Assembly (NCBI GenBank): GCA_030446525.1
Contig: JAUJNC010000023.1
Location: 1-53,882 of the forward strand
Source of the DNA: Armatimonadaceae bacterium
GTDB taxonomy: Bacteria > Armatimonadota > Armatimonadia > Armatimonadales > Armatimonadaceae
Direction: 5' to 3'
Length of the DNA: 53,882 nt
In this document: positions 1-9,714 of the stretch, one piece after another
Layout: every line of letters starts with the position of its first letter
Position numbering within the stretch: position 1 is the first letter of the stretch
Notes under the pieces: model-generated
Told to the model about the DNA's origin: nothing
The model's database searches: none
Seen by the model: the letters and a program-made list of their open reading frames with translations, nothing else
Program-made: the position numbers and the translations under genes

Positions 1-2
1 CG

Positions 3-686
3 CTGATCGAGCTTCTCGTCGTGATCGCCATCATCGCGATCCTCGCCGCGATCCTGTTCCCCGTCTTCGCCCAGGCAAGGGAGAAGGCCCGACAGACCGC
101 CTGCCTGAGTAACCAGAAGCAGATCGGCCTGGGCGTTATGATGTATATGCAGGATTACGATGGGGTTTATCTAGAACACTTTGTCAGGGACTCTGCCAAC
201 AACCCGGTTTACTGGCCGGATCAGATCAAGCCATACTTGAAGAACGACGATATCTTCGCCTGTCCAAGCCGCCCTGACATCCGCTACACGAGCGCATCGC
301 CCACCTATATCGCCTACGGCATGAATTACTGGCTCAGTCACTACTACTACAAGGATGCCACGGAGGCAGCGATCACGCGACCGGCAGACACGGTGCTTTT
401 TGCCGAAACCGGCAACGCCAAGGCTACGCCAGGCAGGGGGTGGTATCTTTCTTATCCTAGCTGCTACGGCGCAGTAATCCTCCCTAATGATCCCACCTAC
501 GGTTTCAAGACCCCGAATGCGCGCGCGCGGCTGACAGACCGCCATGCGGACGGACTGAATGTCGTCTGGGCGGATGGCCATGCCAAGTGGATACGCCGCG
601 AGGTGCTGGAAAATGACATAAACGACGACGGCGTGTCTCCCGCCACCCCGCAGAACCGTGGCAGCAAATACTGGTGGGGTCGGTAG
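3..686 (+). CDS. Prepilin-like protein with H-X9-DG C-terminal motif, 5' partial
   Basis: The reading frame is open from the window edge and begins inside a type IV prepilin N-terminal helix: [20 protein letters not shown] followed by [17 protein letters not shown]. The true start with the FTLIE cleavage site therefore lies a few codons upstream of the window. Near the C-terminus [17 protein letters not shown] fits the H-X9-DG signature of the DUF1559-type, prepilin-associated family that is greatly expanded in Planctomycetota and Armatimonadota. It is probably inserted in the inner membrane by the N-terminal helix, with a globular extracytoplasmic domain; the substrate is unknown. It is related to the gene at 24388-25120, sharing the CLSNxKQIG...MMY.QDYD segment. 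No frame break is visible. Confidence 0.85.
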   Translation: MIELLVVIAIIAILAAILFPVFAQAREKARQTACLSNQKQIGLGVMMYMQDYDGVYLEHFVRDSANNPVYWPDQIKPYLKNDDIFACPSRPDIRYTSASPTYIAYGMNYWLSHYYYKDATEAAITRPADTVLFAETGNAKATPGRGWYLSYPSCYGAVILPNDPTYGFKTPNARARLTDRHADGLNVVWADGHAKWIRREVLENDINDDGVSPATPQNRGSKYWWGR

Positions 687-740
687 GGACGGTGTTGAGG
701 TCACTAGCTAGGGATATGGCTCCTTTTTCCCTCCTGGATC

Positions 741-908
741 GAGGCCGGCTCCGGGGCGCGGGCCGTCGCCAATGAGGCCGCGCTGTTCCTCTGGGACACC
801 GCGAAGCGCGAGGTCGTCTGGCAGGGCGCGCCGACACCCGGCGCGCGGATCATCTCGAACCTGCCGCTCGGCGCCGGCGGCCTCGTCTATTCCTCGGCGG
901 GCGAATAG
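741..908 (+). pseudogene. C-terminal remnant of a beta-propeller-like protein
   Basis: A short open stretch with no start codon reads ...AALFLWDTAKREVVWQ... and ends ...GGLVYSSAGE before a TAG. This style (residues such as LFLWDTAKREVVW followed by a turn and GGLVYSS) resembles the last blade of a repeat-type beta-propeller and is close in flavour to the broken propeller gene that begins at 920. There is no upstream body of the protein between 687 and 740, so this is a fragment or a badly damaged gene. The assignment rests on repeat style only. Confidence 0.4.
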
Positions 909-919
909 GAATAGACCAG

Positions 920-1986
920 ATGCAGGATAGACGTTTTTCGCGCCGGACGACGCTTTTACGTGCCGCCGCCGCGGGGCTTGCCGCCGCGGTACGGGCGGAA
1001 GAGGGGGGGGGGCTCACCGGCGTCACGCGACAAGGAAACCAACATGGAGCATCTCGGACAGCCCTGCCGCGCCCGGAACCTGCACAACGGCTGTCTCGTT
1101 CAGGACCGCGGGCGGGGGTTTTTCGTCCTTACCAACACAAACGAAGCTACGAACGTTGAACTGATCTTCATCGACACGGCTACCGGTGAAGGGGAGGTAT
1201 ACCGCGCCCCCACGGGTGCCGGCGCCTGGGCGCCGAATCGATGAAAGGCGTCACGACCGGAAAGACGTGGAACGGCTACTTCGTTTCCGGGCAAAAGGCG
1301 TACCGCATGCCGGATCTTGCCGAGGTGGATCCGCCGCCGTTTCCCACCCCGGCCGCGAAAGAACCGGCGTGGCAGATCGTTGCCGCATTGACCGATGAAA
1401 AGTCACTGGTGCTGCAGCAGGGAAGCTCCGTTTACCGGTATCGCGCAGGCGAAAGGCAGTTGACCCGGCGGGCAGACCCTGTTCTTCATCGACTTGGGAA
1501 CGGGCAAGGTCACCGATACCCGCGGCGTATCCAATCGCGGCGGAGAGGTGTATGATGTGGAGGTGGTGGATGGCGTCGCCTATGCGGTGTCGTACGTCGG
1601 CGGCGAGATCATCCGCTTCGATCCGACTCAGCCGTGGAACCATATCGGCGGCGTCAACCCCCGCGTCATCGCCAGGGTTGGCCCGGATTACATCCGTCCG
1701 GTTTGACCGGGCGAAAATGGCGATACTGCCGGAACCCGCCGGCGGGGCGGCGCGAAGCACCTCCCGTCACATCACCCTGGCCGGGCCGGGCCGGGTCGCT
1801 TACGCAAATAAGGAAAGCGTGCGAACGCTGGACCTGCGGACCGACGCATTGGCGACGCTCGCGAAGGCTCCGTCCGAGATAAACTACCTTGCGTCCGGAC
1901 CCGACGGACGCATCTATGTGGCGTGCGCCGCGGACGTATACCGTACCCCCGCGCCCCGCGCCCAGGCAAAAGGTACCCGCGGATGA
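920..1986 (+). pseudogene. Frameshifted secreted beta-propeller-like protein
   Basis: The start MQDRRFSRRTTLLRAAAAG has a twin-arginine-like motif and hydrophobic stretch, so a Tat-type signal is plausible. The protein then continues in other frames. A G-run near 1003-1012 shifts into LIFIDTATGEGEVYRAP. Further shifts near 1240, 1480 and 1710 give FIDLGTGKVTDTRG, DVEVVDGVAYAVSYVGGEIIRFDP, and VRTLDLRTDALATL...GPDGRIYVACAADVYR. These are spaced blade-like units with GxVxxxxxGxIYxxA ends, as in SMP-30 or WD40-like propellers. At least four frame changes are needed, and the end overlaps the start of the heparinase-like gene. It could be a genuine pseudogene or a poorly sequenced gene; the function is not recognised. 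Confidence 0.5.
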
Positions 1987-4643
1987 TGCGGAGAACGCGA
2001 TGGCACGCCCTTTTCACCGCGGGCCTTGCGCCGGCACTGTGCTGCGGCGTGTGGGGGCAGGCGGCGACCCCGAAGCCCGATCCGCTGGAGGACTGGTCCC
2101 TCTGGGAGCGGTACCGCGCTTCGGTCTCGCACCCCGCAGCCACCTTTAAGGCGGCGGATCTGGCGCGGGCGCGGGCAAATATCGTGCGCTACCGGTGGGC
2201 GCGGGAGTACCGGGACAAGGTGGAAAGAACGGGCCAGGAGTGGATCAAGAAAATCACGCCTGATTTTCTTGACCGGATGATCCCCGCCACCACGCCGGGG
2301 GCGCTCCTGTTCACGCCCTGCCCCGCCTGCCGCGACCAGAAGAAGCCCCCGCACTCGCACGGGCAGTGGGCCTGGTCCCCCCGGAAACCGGAGCAGATCG
2401 TGTGTGACACCTGCGCCACGGTCTTTCCCGACAGCAAGTACCCGGAAAACATCGTCCAGCGCGCGAACTACGGCGGCGGGCAGGTCTTCACCTACTATGG
2501 CGGCGAACCTTTCCCGCTGTTTTCGTACAAGACGGGTCGGCCCAGCTTTACCGGCGCTATCCGCTCGCGCAAAGTATCCTTTATGGCGACCCTTTGCCAC
2601 AACCTCGCGGAGGCATACGCGCTGACCGGTACGTTCGAATACGCCGATGCCGCCCGCCGCATCCTGCTTCGTTTCGCGCAGGTATACCCCAACTGGCTTG
2701 TCCATTCCGGCTACGGCGAATACGCGGATATGGACCCGCATATCGCCGCGCGCAGCATCAACGCGCTCCCGTCCGACGAGCTGCGTCCGCCGCCAACGCC
2801 GGCCGACCGCAAACTGCACGCCGGATACTGGATGGCGGGCCGCGCCACCGCCTCCGGGCAGGAAGGGCAGTTCGTGCGCCGGGTTCTGGAAGCCTACGAC
2901 CTGACCTGCGAAGCCGTGAAAAACGGCAAGGCGCTCTACAGCACGGGGGAACGCCGCACCATCGAGAAAGATTTGCTTCTGGAAAGCACGATCCTGCTGA
3001 CGGCGGATAAGGCGGTGAACAATAAGTCGGTGGCAAATGGGACCGCGACCACGCTGGTCGGAATGGCGCTCGGCCACCCCGAACTGGTGCGCTTCGGCCT
3101 CGGGTTCTTTGAAGAGACCGTGAACCGCTGGTTTCTGCCCGACGGCGGCACGCCCGAGTCGTGGAGCTACGCCCTGATGACCCTGAACGGTATCCAGGCG
3201 CTCGGCCAGGCGTTTCGCGGCTACTCCGACCCCCCCGGCTACAAGGACGCTTCGGGAAAGCGGCTGGACAAAATCAATCTTTACGAGAACCCGGCCTACC
3301 GGCGCGTCTGGGCGGCGATGTTCCGCGGCCTGCAGGGCGATCTTCGCTATCCGCCCCTCGCGGACGGCCATCGCAAGGACGGCCTCGGGGCGCGGTACGC
3401 GGAACTGATGGCGGCGAACTACCCGGAGAACGGGCAGTATCTGGCCCTGCTGCGCGCGATCGCGGGCGACGACCTGGCGGGCGGTGACGCGGCAACGGCC
3501 GTGTACCAGCGGGAACCGGGGCGGGAAACGAAACCCTCGCCGCCCCTGTTCCTGCCGGATCACCTCTTCCCCGCGCTCCAGATCGGGTATCTGCGCGGCG
3601 GCCCGGCCGGGCGCGACAGCGCGCTGATCCTGAGCGCCAGCGGCTGGGGCAGCCATCATCACCGCGACAGCCTGAGCCTGTACTGGTGGCACAACGGGCG
3701 GGAACTGCTTTCCGACCTGGGCTACCTGTGGGACCATCCCCAGATGGCGATGACGGCGCGGACACTGGCGCATAACACGATCCTGGTGGACGGCTCGGAG
3801 CAGGCGACCACGGGCCGCGGCGGCAGATTCGTCCTTTTCTCGTCGGGCGGCAGCGGTGTCAAGGTGATGGAGGCGGAGTCGCGGGCCTACCCGCAGGCGG
3901 ACCTGTACCGGCGCACCGTGGCGCAGGTGGGGGCAGCGCCGGGGCGGGGTTATGTCGTGGATATCTTCCGTGTTCGCGGCGGAGAACGGCACGACTATGT
4001 CTTTCACGGGCCCAGCACCGATTTTCAGGCTGTGGGCGGCAGTCTGCCCGCCTGGCGGGAACCGGCATCGTCGACGCTGCCGCCGCTGGACCTGCGGAAC
4101 CTGCGCCGGGTGGCGCCGGCTTCGGGAAACGTCCGGCTGACCTGGGCGACCGGGGACGGCACAGAGTTCACCGCACTTTGGCCCGCCGAAGCGGAAGAGC
4201 TTTCTTTGATCGGAGACGGCTGGGGCCAGCGTGATTTCGGAAACGCCGATGCGGGGGCGACCCTTCCCTATATCGTCCGTCGCCGCGTCGCCAGCACATC
4301 CGCGCCGACCGTTTTCGCCGGGGTCTTCGAGGGGCATCGGGAGGGTGCGGGGATCGTCCAAAGCGTCCGGCGTCTGCCCGTTCCCCCAAGCGAGCGGGAC
4401 AACGTCACCGCTCTTCAGGTGGAAACGACAACGGGCGTTGATTACATCGTTTCCTGCCGCGAACCGCGCCCCGTCACCCTGATGACGGGGGCCGGCCCCC
4501 TGGAGGTTTCCGGGCGGTTCGCGGTCGTCCGGACCGTCCGCGGCAATGCGGCCGGCTCCTTCCTGGCCGAAGGGGAGCGGCTGCGCTGGCGGGGAAAAGC
4601 CTTAGGGAAACCTGGGGCAGCGCCCGGCCGTACGAGGCCGTAA
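1983..4643 (+). CDS. Heparinase II/III-like polysaccharide lyase, secreted
   Basis: An 886-residue protein starting at the second of several in-frame ATGs. I prefer 1983 because the residues after it (MRRTRWHALFTAGLAPALCC) form a signal peptide, whereas upstream residues look non-coding. After an alpha-helical N-terminal part there is a CPAC (about 113-116) and CDTC (about 141-144) pair, a likely metal-binding knuckle seen in some heparinase-family proteins. The Heparinase II/III-like C-terminal domain is marked by GWGSHHHRDSLSLYWW (about residue 553) and AHNTILVDGSEQ, with the histidine-rich substrate-binding turn. It should cleave acidic polysaccharides outside the cytoplasm by beta-elimination. 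The substrate (heparin, alginate or a plant uronate polymer) cannot be read from sequence. It is followed by a xylanase on the same strand. No frame break. Confidence 0.85.
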   Translation: MMRRTRWHALFTAGLAPALCCGVWGQAATPKPDPLEDWSLWERYRASVSHPAATFKAADLARARANIVRYRWAREYRDKVERTGQEWIKKITPDFLDRMIPATTPGALLFTPCPACRDQKKPPHSHGQWAWSPRKPEQIVCDTCATVFPDSKYPENIVQRANYGGGQVFTYYGGEPFPLFSYKTGRPSFTGAIRSRKVSFMATLCHNLAEAYALTGTFEYADAARRILLRFAQVYPNWLVHSGYGEYADMDPHIAARSINALPSDELRPPPTPADRKLHAGYWMAGRATASGQEGQFVRRVLEAYDLTCEAVKNGKALYSTGERRTIEKDLLLESTILLTADKAVNNKSVANGTATTLVGMALGHPELVRFGLGFFEETVNRWFLPDGGTPESWSYALMTLNGIQALGQAFRGYSDPPGYKDASGKRLDKINLYENPAYRRVWAAMFRGLQGDLRYPPLADGHRKDGLGARYAELMAANYPENGQYLALLRAIAGDDLAGGDAATAVYQREPGRETKPSPPLFLPDHLFPALQIGYLRGGPAGRDSALILSASGWGSHHHRDSLSLYWWHNGRELLSDLGYLWDHPQMAMTARTLAHNTILVDGSEQATTGRGGRFVLFSSGGSGVKVMEAESRAYPQADLYRRTVAQVGAAPGRGYVVDIFRVRGGERHDYVFHGPSTDFQAVGGSLPAWREPASSTLPPLDLRNLRRVAPASGNVRLTWATGDGTEFTALWPAEAEELSLIGDGWGQRDFGNADAGATLPYIVRRRVASTSAPTVFAGVFEGHREGAGIVQSVRRLPVPPSERDNVTALQVETTTGVDYIVSCREPRPVTLMTGAGPLEVSGRFAVVRTVRGNAAGSFLAEGERLRWRGKALGKPGAAPGRTRP

Positions 4644-4724
4644 CCCGGAGCGCCGCGCGCGCCTGCTTGCCGTCCCGAAGCCCCGGAGCAGGATTTGGGG
4701 ATCCGATTGTCTGAAGATAACGCC

Positions 4725-7202
4725 ATGAAACCCGTCCCGCTCGTCCCTCGGCTCGCGCTGCTGCTCGCCGCGTCCCTGCTCGCCCCGCCCGGCGACGCGC
4801 GGGCGCTCCCGCTTCCGCCCGCGCTGCAGGTCGCGGGCGCCCCGGGCACCCCCCTGCTCGGCGACGACCCCCTCGCCGCGGCGAAGCTCGCCGGCCCGGC
4901 CGCGGACCGGGCCGAGATGTCCCTCGTCGCGGTGGCCGGCCAGCCGTTCGCCCGCGCCGTCCGTGTCCGCACCAAAGCCCGGACCACGAACGAGGCCGCC
5001 GTCAAGCTCGTGATCCCGACGCGCGCACCCATCCAGGGCGGCGACACGCTGTTCATCGGCTTCTGGGCGCGCACGGTCGGAACGCAGGACGAGACGGGGC
5101 AGGGCCGCGTCCGGTTCACCATCGACAACAGGCGGCCTAACCCCTCCGGCCCGCCCAGCGCGTTCTTCCCCCAGCAGGCCACCCCTTCCCAAGCCTGGGA
5201 GCGCTTTGATTTCCCCGTCACGGCGCGCTACGCCCTCGCCCCCGGTGCGGGCGAGTTATCGCTCCGCTTCGGCAACACGCAGCCCCAGATCGTCGAGATC
5301 GGCGGCCTGCAGGTGCTGCGCTACGGCACGGCGGTCCGGCCCGACCAGCTGCCCCACAACAAACAGACCTACGAGGGGCGGGAGCCGGACGCGCCCTGGC
5401 GCAAAGAGGCCGCCGCGCGGATCGAGAAGCACCGCAAAGGCGACCTGTCGGTGGTCGTGACCGACCGGGGCGGCAAGCCGCTCCCAGGAGCGGCCGTGCA
5501 CGTCCGGATGCGCCGCCACGCCTACGGCTTCGGGTCGGCGACCGCCGACCACTTCCTGGCCGGCATCTGGGACAAGCCGGACGGCAAACGCTACCGCGAA
5601 GAGTTCGTCAAGCTGTTCAACAAGGGCGCGCCGGAGAACGCGCTCAAGTGGAAGCCGTGGGCCGACGGGCCGGGCAGGCAGATGGGGCCCCGGCTGGTCG
5701 GCTGGCTGCGGCAGAACAACGTCGAGGTCCACGCGCACGCCCTGATGTGGCCCGGCTGGCGCTATTCGCCCAAGGCCGCTGTCGCGGCAAAGGGCGACCC
5801 CGCGGCGCTGCGCAAGATCGCCCTCGACCACATCGCCGACATCGTGGGCCGGTTCAAAGGGCAGGTCGCCGAGTGGGACGTTTTGAACGAGCCGCGCGGC
5901 AACCACGAGGTCACCGACGTGGTCGGGCGGGACCAGATGATCGCCTGGTTCCGGGCCGCGCGCAAGGCCGACCCGGGCGCCCAGCTGTTCATCAACGAGA
6001 ACGCCAACGAGGCCGGCGGCCCCAATAACGACGTGTACGAAAAGCAGATCCGCTATCTGCTGGACGGCGGCGCTCCCCTCGACGGGATCGGCCTGCAGGG
6101 CCACGTCGGGCCGATCAGCATCCCCCGGTTCCTCGGCGTGCTGGACCGCTTCGCCAAGCTGGGCCTGCCCCTGCAGATCACCGAGTTCGACATCGTTACG
6201 CCCGACGACGCGCTGCAGGGCGACTTCACGCGCGACTTCCTGACGGCCGTCTTCAGCCACCCCGCGACCGAGAGTTTCACGATGTGGGGCTTCTGGGACG
6301 GCGCGCACTGGCTGGGCGACGCGCCGATCTTCTACAAGGACTGGACGCTCAAGCCTTCGGGCGAAGCCTACACGGACCTGGTCCTGAAGGAGTGGTGGAC
6401 CGACGCACAGGGCAGGACGGGCGCGGGCGGCGACTACAACACGCGCGGCTTCCTGGGCGCCTACGAGATCACGGTGACAGCGGGCGGCAAGACCCGGACG
6501 GTGCAGGCGACGCTGCCCAAAGAGGGCGCGGCGTTCACGATCGTCCTGGACGCCGACCCGGCGCCTCCCACGGCGGGGCAAGCGTCCGGGCAAGCCTCGC
6601 CGTGGGAGGCGGCCATCCAGGCCTTCGAGGCCGAGGACAGGGACGCCCCGCCGCCGCAGGGCGCGATCCTTTTCGTCGGCAGCTCCAGCATCCGGCTTTG
6701 GAAGACGCTGGCCGAGGACTACCCGGATCGGAAGGTGATCCGGCGCGGCTTCGGCGGCTCCCAGCTGTCCGACAGCGTCCGCTTCGCGCGGCGGATCATC
6801 CTGCCCTACAAGCCCCGGCAGGTCGTGGTCTACGCCGGCAGCAACGACATCGCGGCGGGGAAACCACCGGCCCAGGTGCTGGCGGACTTCCGCGCCCTCG
6901 CCGAGACCGTCCGCGCGTCACTCCCCGAAACGCGCCTCACCTACGTCTCGATCAACCCCAGCGTCGCGCGCTGGCATCTGGACGACAAGATGCAGGAAAC
7001 CAACCGCCTGATCGAAGCGTTCACCCGCACCGACCCGAGGCTGAGCTACATCGACACGCACCGCGTGATGCTCGGACCGGACGGCAAGCCGCGGGCCGAT
7101 CTGCTGGCTTCCGACGGCCTGCACCTCAACGCCGCCGGCTACAAGGTGTGGGCGGACGCGATCCGCCCACACCTCCTCGACACCGCGACACCCGGGCCCT
7201 GA
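4725..7202 (+). CDS. GH10 endo-xylanase fused to SGNH/GDSL-type esterase, secreted
   Basis: About 825 residues from the ATG at 4725, chosen because MKPVPLVPRLALLLAASLLA is a signal peptide; an in-frame TTG at 4695 is less likely. Residues about 30-190 look like a carbohydrate-binding beta-sandwich. A GH10 barrel follows, with YGFGSATADHFL, the acid/base Glu in WDVLNEP (residue 389) and the nucleophile Glu in QITEFD (residue 487). The C-terminal 180 residues form an SGNH hydrolase: VGSSSIRLW around 652-660, RGFGGS, YAGSND and SDGLHLN (Asp797, His800). The GH10 part hydrolyses beta-1,4-xylan; the SGNH part is plausibly an acetyl-xylan esterase, which is inference. One chain would remove side groups and cut the backbone. 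No frame break. Confidence 0.9.
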   Translation: MKPVPLVPRLALLLAASLLAPPGDARALPLPPALQVAGAPGTPLLGDDPLAAAKLAGPAADRAEMSLVAVAGQPFARAVRVRTKARTTNEAAVKLVIPTRAPIQGGDTLFIGFWARTVGTQDETGQGRVRFTIDNRRPNPSGPPSAFFPQQATPSQAWERFDFPVTARYALAPGAGELSLRFGNTQPQIVEIGGLQVLRYGTAVRPDQLPHNKQTYEGREPDAPWRKEAAARIEKHRKGDLSVVVTDRGGKPLPGAAVHVRMRRHAYGFGSATADHFLAGIWDKPDGKRYREEFVKLFNKGAPENALKWKPWADGPGRQMGPRLVGWLRQNNVEVHAHALMWPGWRYSPKAAVAAKGDPAALRKIALDHIADIVGRFKGQVAEWDVLNEPRGNHEVTDVVGRDQMIAWFRAARKADPGAQLFINENANEAGGPNNDVYEKQIRYLLDGGAPLDGIGLQGHVGPISIPRFLGVLDRFAKLGLPLQITEFDIVTPDDALQGDFTRDFLTAVFSHPATESFTMWGFWDGAHWLGDAPIFYKDWTLKPSGEAYTDLVLKEWWTDAQGRTGAGGDYNTRGFLGAYEITVTAGGKTRTVQATLPKEGAAFTIVLDADPAPPTAGQASGQASPWEAAIQAFEAEDRDAPPPQGAILFVGSSSIRLWKTLAEDYPDRKVIRRGFGGSQLSDSVRFARRIILPYKPRQVVVYAGSNDIAAGKPPAQVLADFRALAETVRASLPETRLTYVSINPSVARWHLDDKMQETNRLIEAFTRTDPRLSYIDTHRVMLGPDGKPRADLLASDGLHLNAAGYKVWADAIRPHLLDTATPGP

Positions 7203-7252
7203 GGTTTTCCCGGGCACGACCGGGCGGCGCGTGGCTCCGCGCGCTCCGGTGC

Positions 7253-7298
7253 AAACAAAGCCCGAGGCGTCACGTACGACGCCTCGGGCTTTGTTTTT
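7253..7298. terminator. Perfect bidirectional intrinsic terminator
   Basis: A 19-bp perfect stem (arms 7253-7271 and 7278-7296) with a 6-nt loop is flanked by A and T tracts on both sides. It sits between the convergent xylanase/esterase gene (+) and msrA (-) and can end both transcripts. Confidence 0.9.
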
Positions 7299-7326
7299 CC
7301 TCCGCCGGGTCACGGCGCTACGCTGC

Positions 7327-7980
7327 TTATATATGGCAGCTGGCGAGGCCCCGCTTTTCCAGGTACTGCTGGTGATACTCCTCGGCGCGGTAGAACGTCG
7401 AGGCGGGGGTGATCTCGGTCACGACGGGCTTGTTGAAGCGGCCGCTGCGCTCCAGCTTCTCCTTGGAAGCCTGCGCCGCCGCCTTCTGCGCGTCGTCATG
7501 ATCGAAAACGGCGGAGCGATACTGCGCGCCGACGTCCGGGCCCTGCCGGTTGAGCTGCGTCGGGTTGTGATTCCCCCAGAACACGTTCAGCAGCTCCTCG
7601 TAGCTCACCCGGGCGGGATCGTACTCGACCTCCACCACTTCCGCGTGGCCGGTTCGGCCGGTACAAACGTCCTCGTAGGTCGGGTTTTTGAGCGTGCCGC
7701 CCAGGTAACCCACCGCCGTCCCGGTCACACCCTTGACTTGCCGGAACGCCGCCTCCACGCCCCAGAAACAACCGGCCCCAAACGTCGCTTTGGCCATCTT
7801 TTGTTCTGTTCCTTTCGACTTATTGCTGATCGGCTTGGCGGACCGCGGCGAAACCGCCCGCGGCTGCTTTTGCCCCGCATCACCCACGGCGCTTGCCACG
7901 GCCCGCCCCAAGACGGCGACCACCGCCACGACAAACACCACGAGACCGGCGGTCATCGCGGCAGATGTTATCCTCGTCAT
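7327..7980 (-). CDS. msrA: Peptide methionine-S-sulfoxide reductase with N-terminal membrane anchor
   Basis: Reduces the S-diastereomer of methionine sulfoxide in proteins. The MsrA signature GCFWG carries the catalytic Cys (about residue 71 from this start), followed by [30 protein letters not shown] and the [18 protein letters not shown] segment, all typical of the family. From the ATG at 7980 there is a hydrophobic stretch ([16 protein letters not shown]) before the catalytic domain, suggesting a periplasm-facing anchored enzyme. An alternative start at 7797 gives a cytoplasmic enzyme of usual size and has an AAGGA-like site upstream in mRNA sense, so both forms are possible. It converges on the terminator at 7253-7298. 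Confidence 0.9.
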   Translation of the reverse strand: MTRITSAAMTAGLVVFVVAVVAVLGRAVASAVGDAGQKQPRAVSPRSAKPISNKSKGTEQKMAKATFGAGCFWGVEAAFRQVKGVTGTAVGYLGGTLKNPTYEDVCTGRTGHAEVVEVEYDPARVSYEELLNVFWGNHNPTQLNRQGPDVGAQYRSAVFDHDDAQKAAAQASKEKLERSGRFNKPVVTEITPASTFYRAEEYHQQYLEKRGLASCHI

Positions 7981-8079
7981 TCGCTGTGCCCCCATGGTAT
8001 AAACGTCGGGCGCGGCCCGAACGTTCCCGCCGCGCCCGAGCACTCCCGCCGCGCCCGATCGCTCCCTTTTGGGGCCGAT

Positions 8080-9480
8080 TCACGCCTGGCATCCGAAAAA
8101 CCGACGCTCTTTGATGATCTGCGCCACTTGCGGCGGCACCATCGTTTCCCAGGACGGATCATTGTCGCGGATCTTGGTCAGCACGTCGCGCGAGAAGATG
8201 TGGAGGTAGTCCTTGTTGTAGAAGTCGATGGATTCGATGTAGCCGTTTTCCACCAGGTGCTCGTACAGGTTGTGCAGGTGCGGCGCGACTTTGAGCTTCT
8301 GCAGAGTCACGAGCTGTCCCGTTCGCTTGTCCTTGAGCGGGTAAATGTAGAGCTTCAGATCATTTTTGAACAGGCGGCCGCACGACTCCAGGATGCCGCC
8401 CTCCAGATGCTCGTAGTACTTCTCGTCGAACAGCTCGCGCAGGCTCGGGATGCCCATGGTGATGCAGATCCGGTTCTTGGTGTAGCGGCGCAGGTAGGCC
8501 GCCAAGCGGTAATACTCGAAGTAGTCCGAGATCAGCACCGTCGCGCCGGCCGCGGCCAGCACGTCGGCCCGGGCGAGGAAGTCCGCGTAGTCGATCTCGC
8601 CGGTCTCCAGCAGGTTGCGCATGGTGATCTCCATCAGGGTGACCGGCGACTGCCCTTCCATGCCGGGCTGGCTGGTGAACTGCTCCCGGGCACACTCCAG
8701 CATGTCGAGCGTGACGTAGGTGACCGGTCGGAACGAGCCGCGCTCGACCAGGATCGGTCTTTTATAAAGCACCTCGGAGGGCTGCAGCACCTCGCCGTCG
8801 GGCGCGAACATCGCCGCGTTGCTGAGGCCGAGCTGGACGAGCTTGAGGCTCATCAGCCGGTGGTCGACAGCCGTGAACTCCGGGCCCGAGAACTTGATCA
8901 TGTCGATCTCGAGGCGCTCGGTGGACAGGTTGTCGAGCAGGGAGTTCATCAGGTCGTCAGGGACCTGGTAGTGGAACAGGGCGCCGTGGATCAGGTTGAC
9001 GCCGATCCCCCCCAGCGCCTCCTGCTGGGACACGTTGTCCTTGTCCAGCATCCGCACGTGGAGCACGATCTGGCTCGGCTCGCTCCCGGGCCTCGCCTGG
9101 TACTTGATGCCCATCCATCCGTGGCACTCGTTGGTCCCTTTGTAGTTGCGGGCGGCGACCGTGTCGGCGAACACGAAGAAGTCGGTGTCCTGACCCCGCT
9201 TGGCGCCGAGCCGCTCCAGCAGGAGCGCGTACTCGTAGTCGAGCATGGCCTGCAGCCGGTGGCGCGACACGTAGCGCTCGCTCGGCCCGTAGATGGCGTC
9301 GCTGACCGTCATGTCGTAGGCCGAGATCGACTTGGCGATCGTCCCGGCGGCGGCCCCGACCAGGAAGAACCAGCGCACCACCTCCTGCCCCGCGCCGATC
9401 TCGGCGAACGTGCCGTATTTGCGCGGGTCCAGGTTGATCGCGAGCGCTTTCTGCTGTGTGCCGACCTTTTCGCGGTCCAT
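8080..9480 (-). CDS. Conserved 466-residue protein of unknown function
   Basis: A complete frame starting MDREKVGTQQKALAINLD with a GGAA-type ribosome site just upstream. I recognise the overall sequence style (KYGTFAEIGAGQEV, GTIAKSISAYDMTVSDAIYG, HGWMGIKYQ) as a widely conserved bacterial family that databases label inconsistently, for example as nicotinate-nucleotide adenylyltransferase or TonB-related. No HxGH nucleotidyltransferase motif or TonB box is visible here, so I do not transfer those names. There is no signal peptide and only short hydrophobic segments (VRWFFLVGAAAGTIA), so it is probably cytoplasmic. It ends in RRFFGCQA. It lies between msrA and uvrB on the same strand. No frame break. 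Confidence 0.75.
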   Translation of the reverse strand: MDREKVGTQQKALAINLDPRKYGTFAEIGAGQEVVRWFFLVGAAAGTIAKSISAYDMTVSDAIYGPSERYVSRHRLQAMLDYEYALLLERLGAKRGQDTDFFVFADTVAARNYKGTNECHGWMGIKYQARPGSEPSQIVLHVRMLDKDNVSQQEALGGIGVNLIHGALFHYQVPDDLMNSLLDNLSTERLEIDMIKFSGPEFTAVDHRLMSLKLVQLGLSNAAMFAPDGEVLQPSEVLYKRPILVERGSFRPVTYVTLDMLECAREQFTSQPGMEGQSPVTLMEITMRNLLETGEIDYADFLARADVLAAAGATVLISDYFEYYRLAAYLRRYTKNRICITMGIPSLRELFDEKYYEHLEGGILESCGRLFKNDLKLYIYPLKDKRTGQLVTLQKLKVAPHLHNLYEHLVENGYIESIDFYNKDYLHIFSRDVLTKIRDNDPSWETMVPPQVAQIIKERRFFGCQA

Positions 9481-9654
9481 CTTCCGTTCCCTGTCCCTTC
9501 CTCGTCCGACCGAAAAGCGATGCCGGCCCGGCGACCGGACGAAAGCCGAAGACCTACTGCTCTGCCGACGGGCGACATCGCGCCTTTACTTCCCAGATTA
9601 AACAGCAGCAGCGAACTTCCTTCTAGCCGCGCACGCTGTGGCCCTGCAAAACCG

Positions 9655-9693
9655 ACAAAGCCCCCGGCGTTGTGACCACACCGGGGGCTTTGT
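9655..9693 (-). terminator. Intrinsic terminator downstream of uvrB
   Basis: A 13-bp perfect stem (9655-9667 with 9681-9693), G/C rich, with a 13-nt loop. On the minus strand it is followed after three bases by a short T run. It lies just beyond the uvrB stop. Confidence 0.7.
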
Positions 9694-9714
9694 GTTTCGT
9701 TGTTCGACCGCGCC

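Noticed and set aside
1914..4361. 815-codon open frame on the minus strand opposite the heparinase-like gene
   Set aside because: It is Arg/Gly/Pro-rich with no family likeness, and mirrors a plus-strand gene with signal peptide and domain motifs. High-GC antisense frames are expected.
8030..8079. Short CGCCGCGCCCGA-type tandem repeat upstream of msrA
   Set aside because: Only two imperfect units; likely simple GC-rich spacer sequence.
7231..9675. 814-codon plus-strand open frame opposite msrA and the 466-residue protein
   Set aside because: No domain, spans a terminator and two genes with clear motifs on the other strand.
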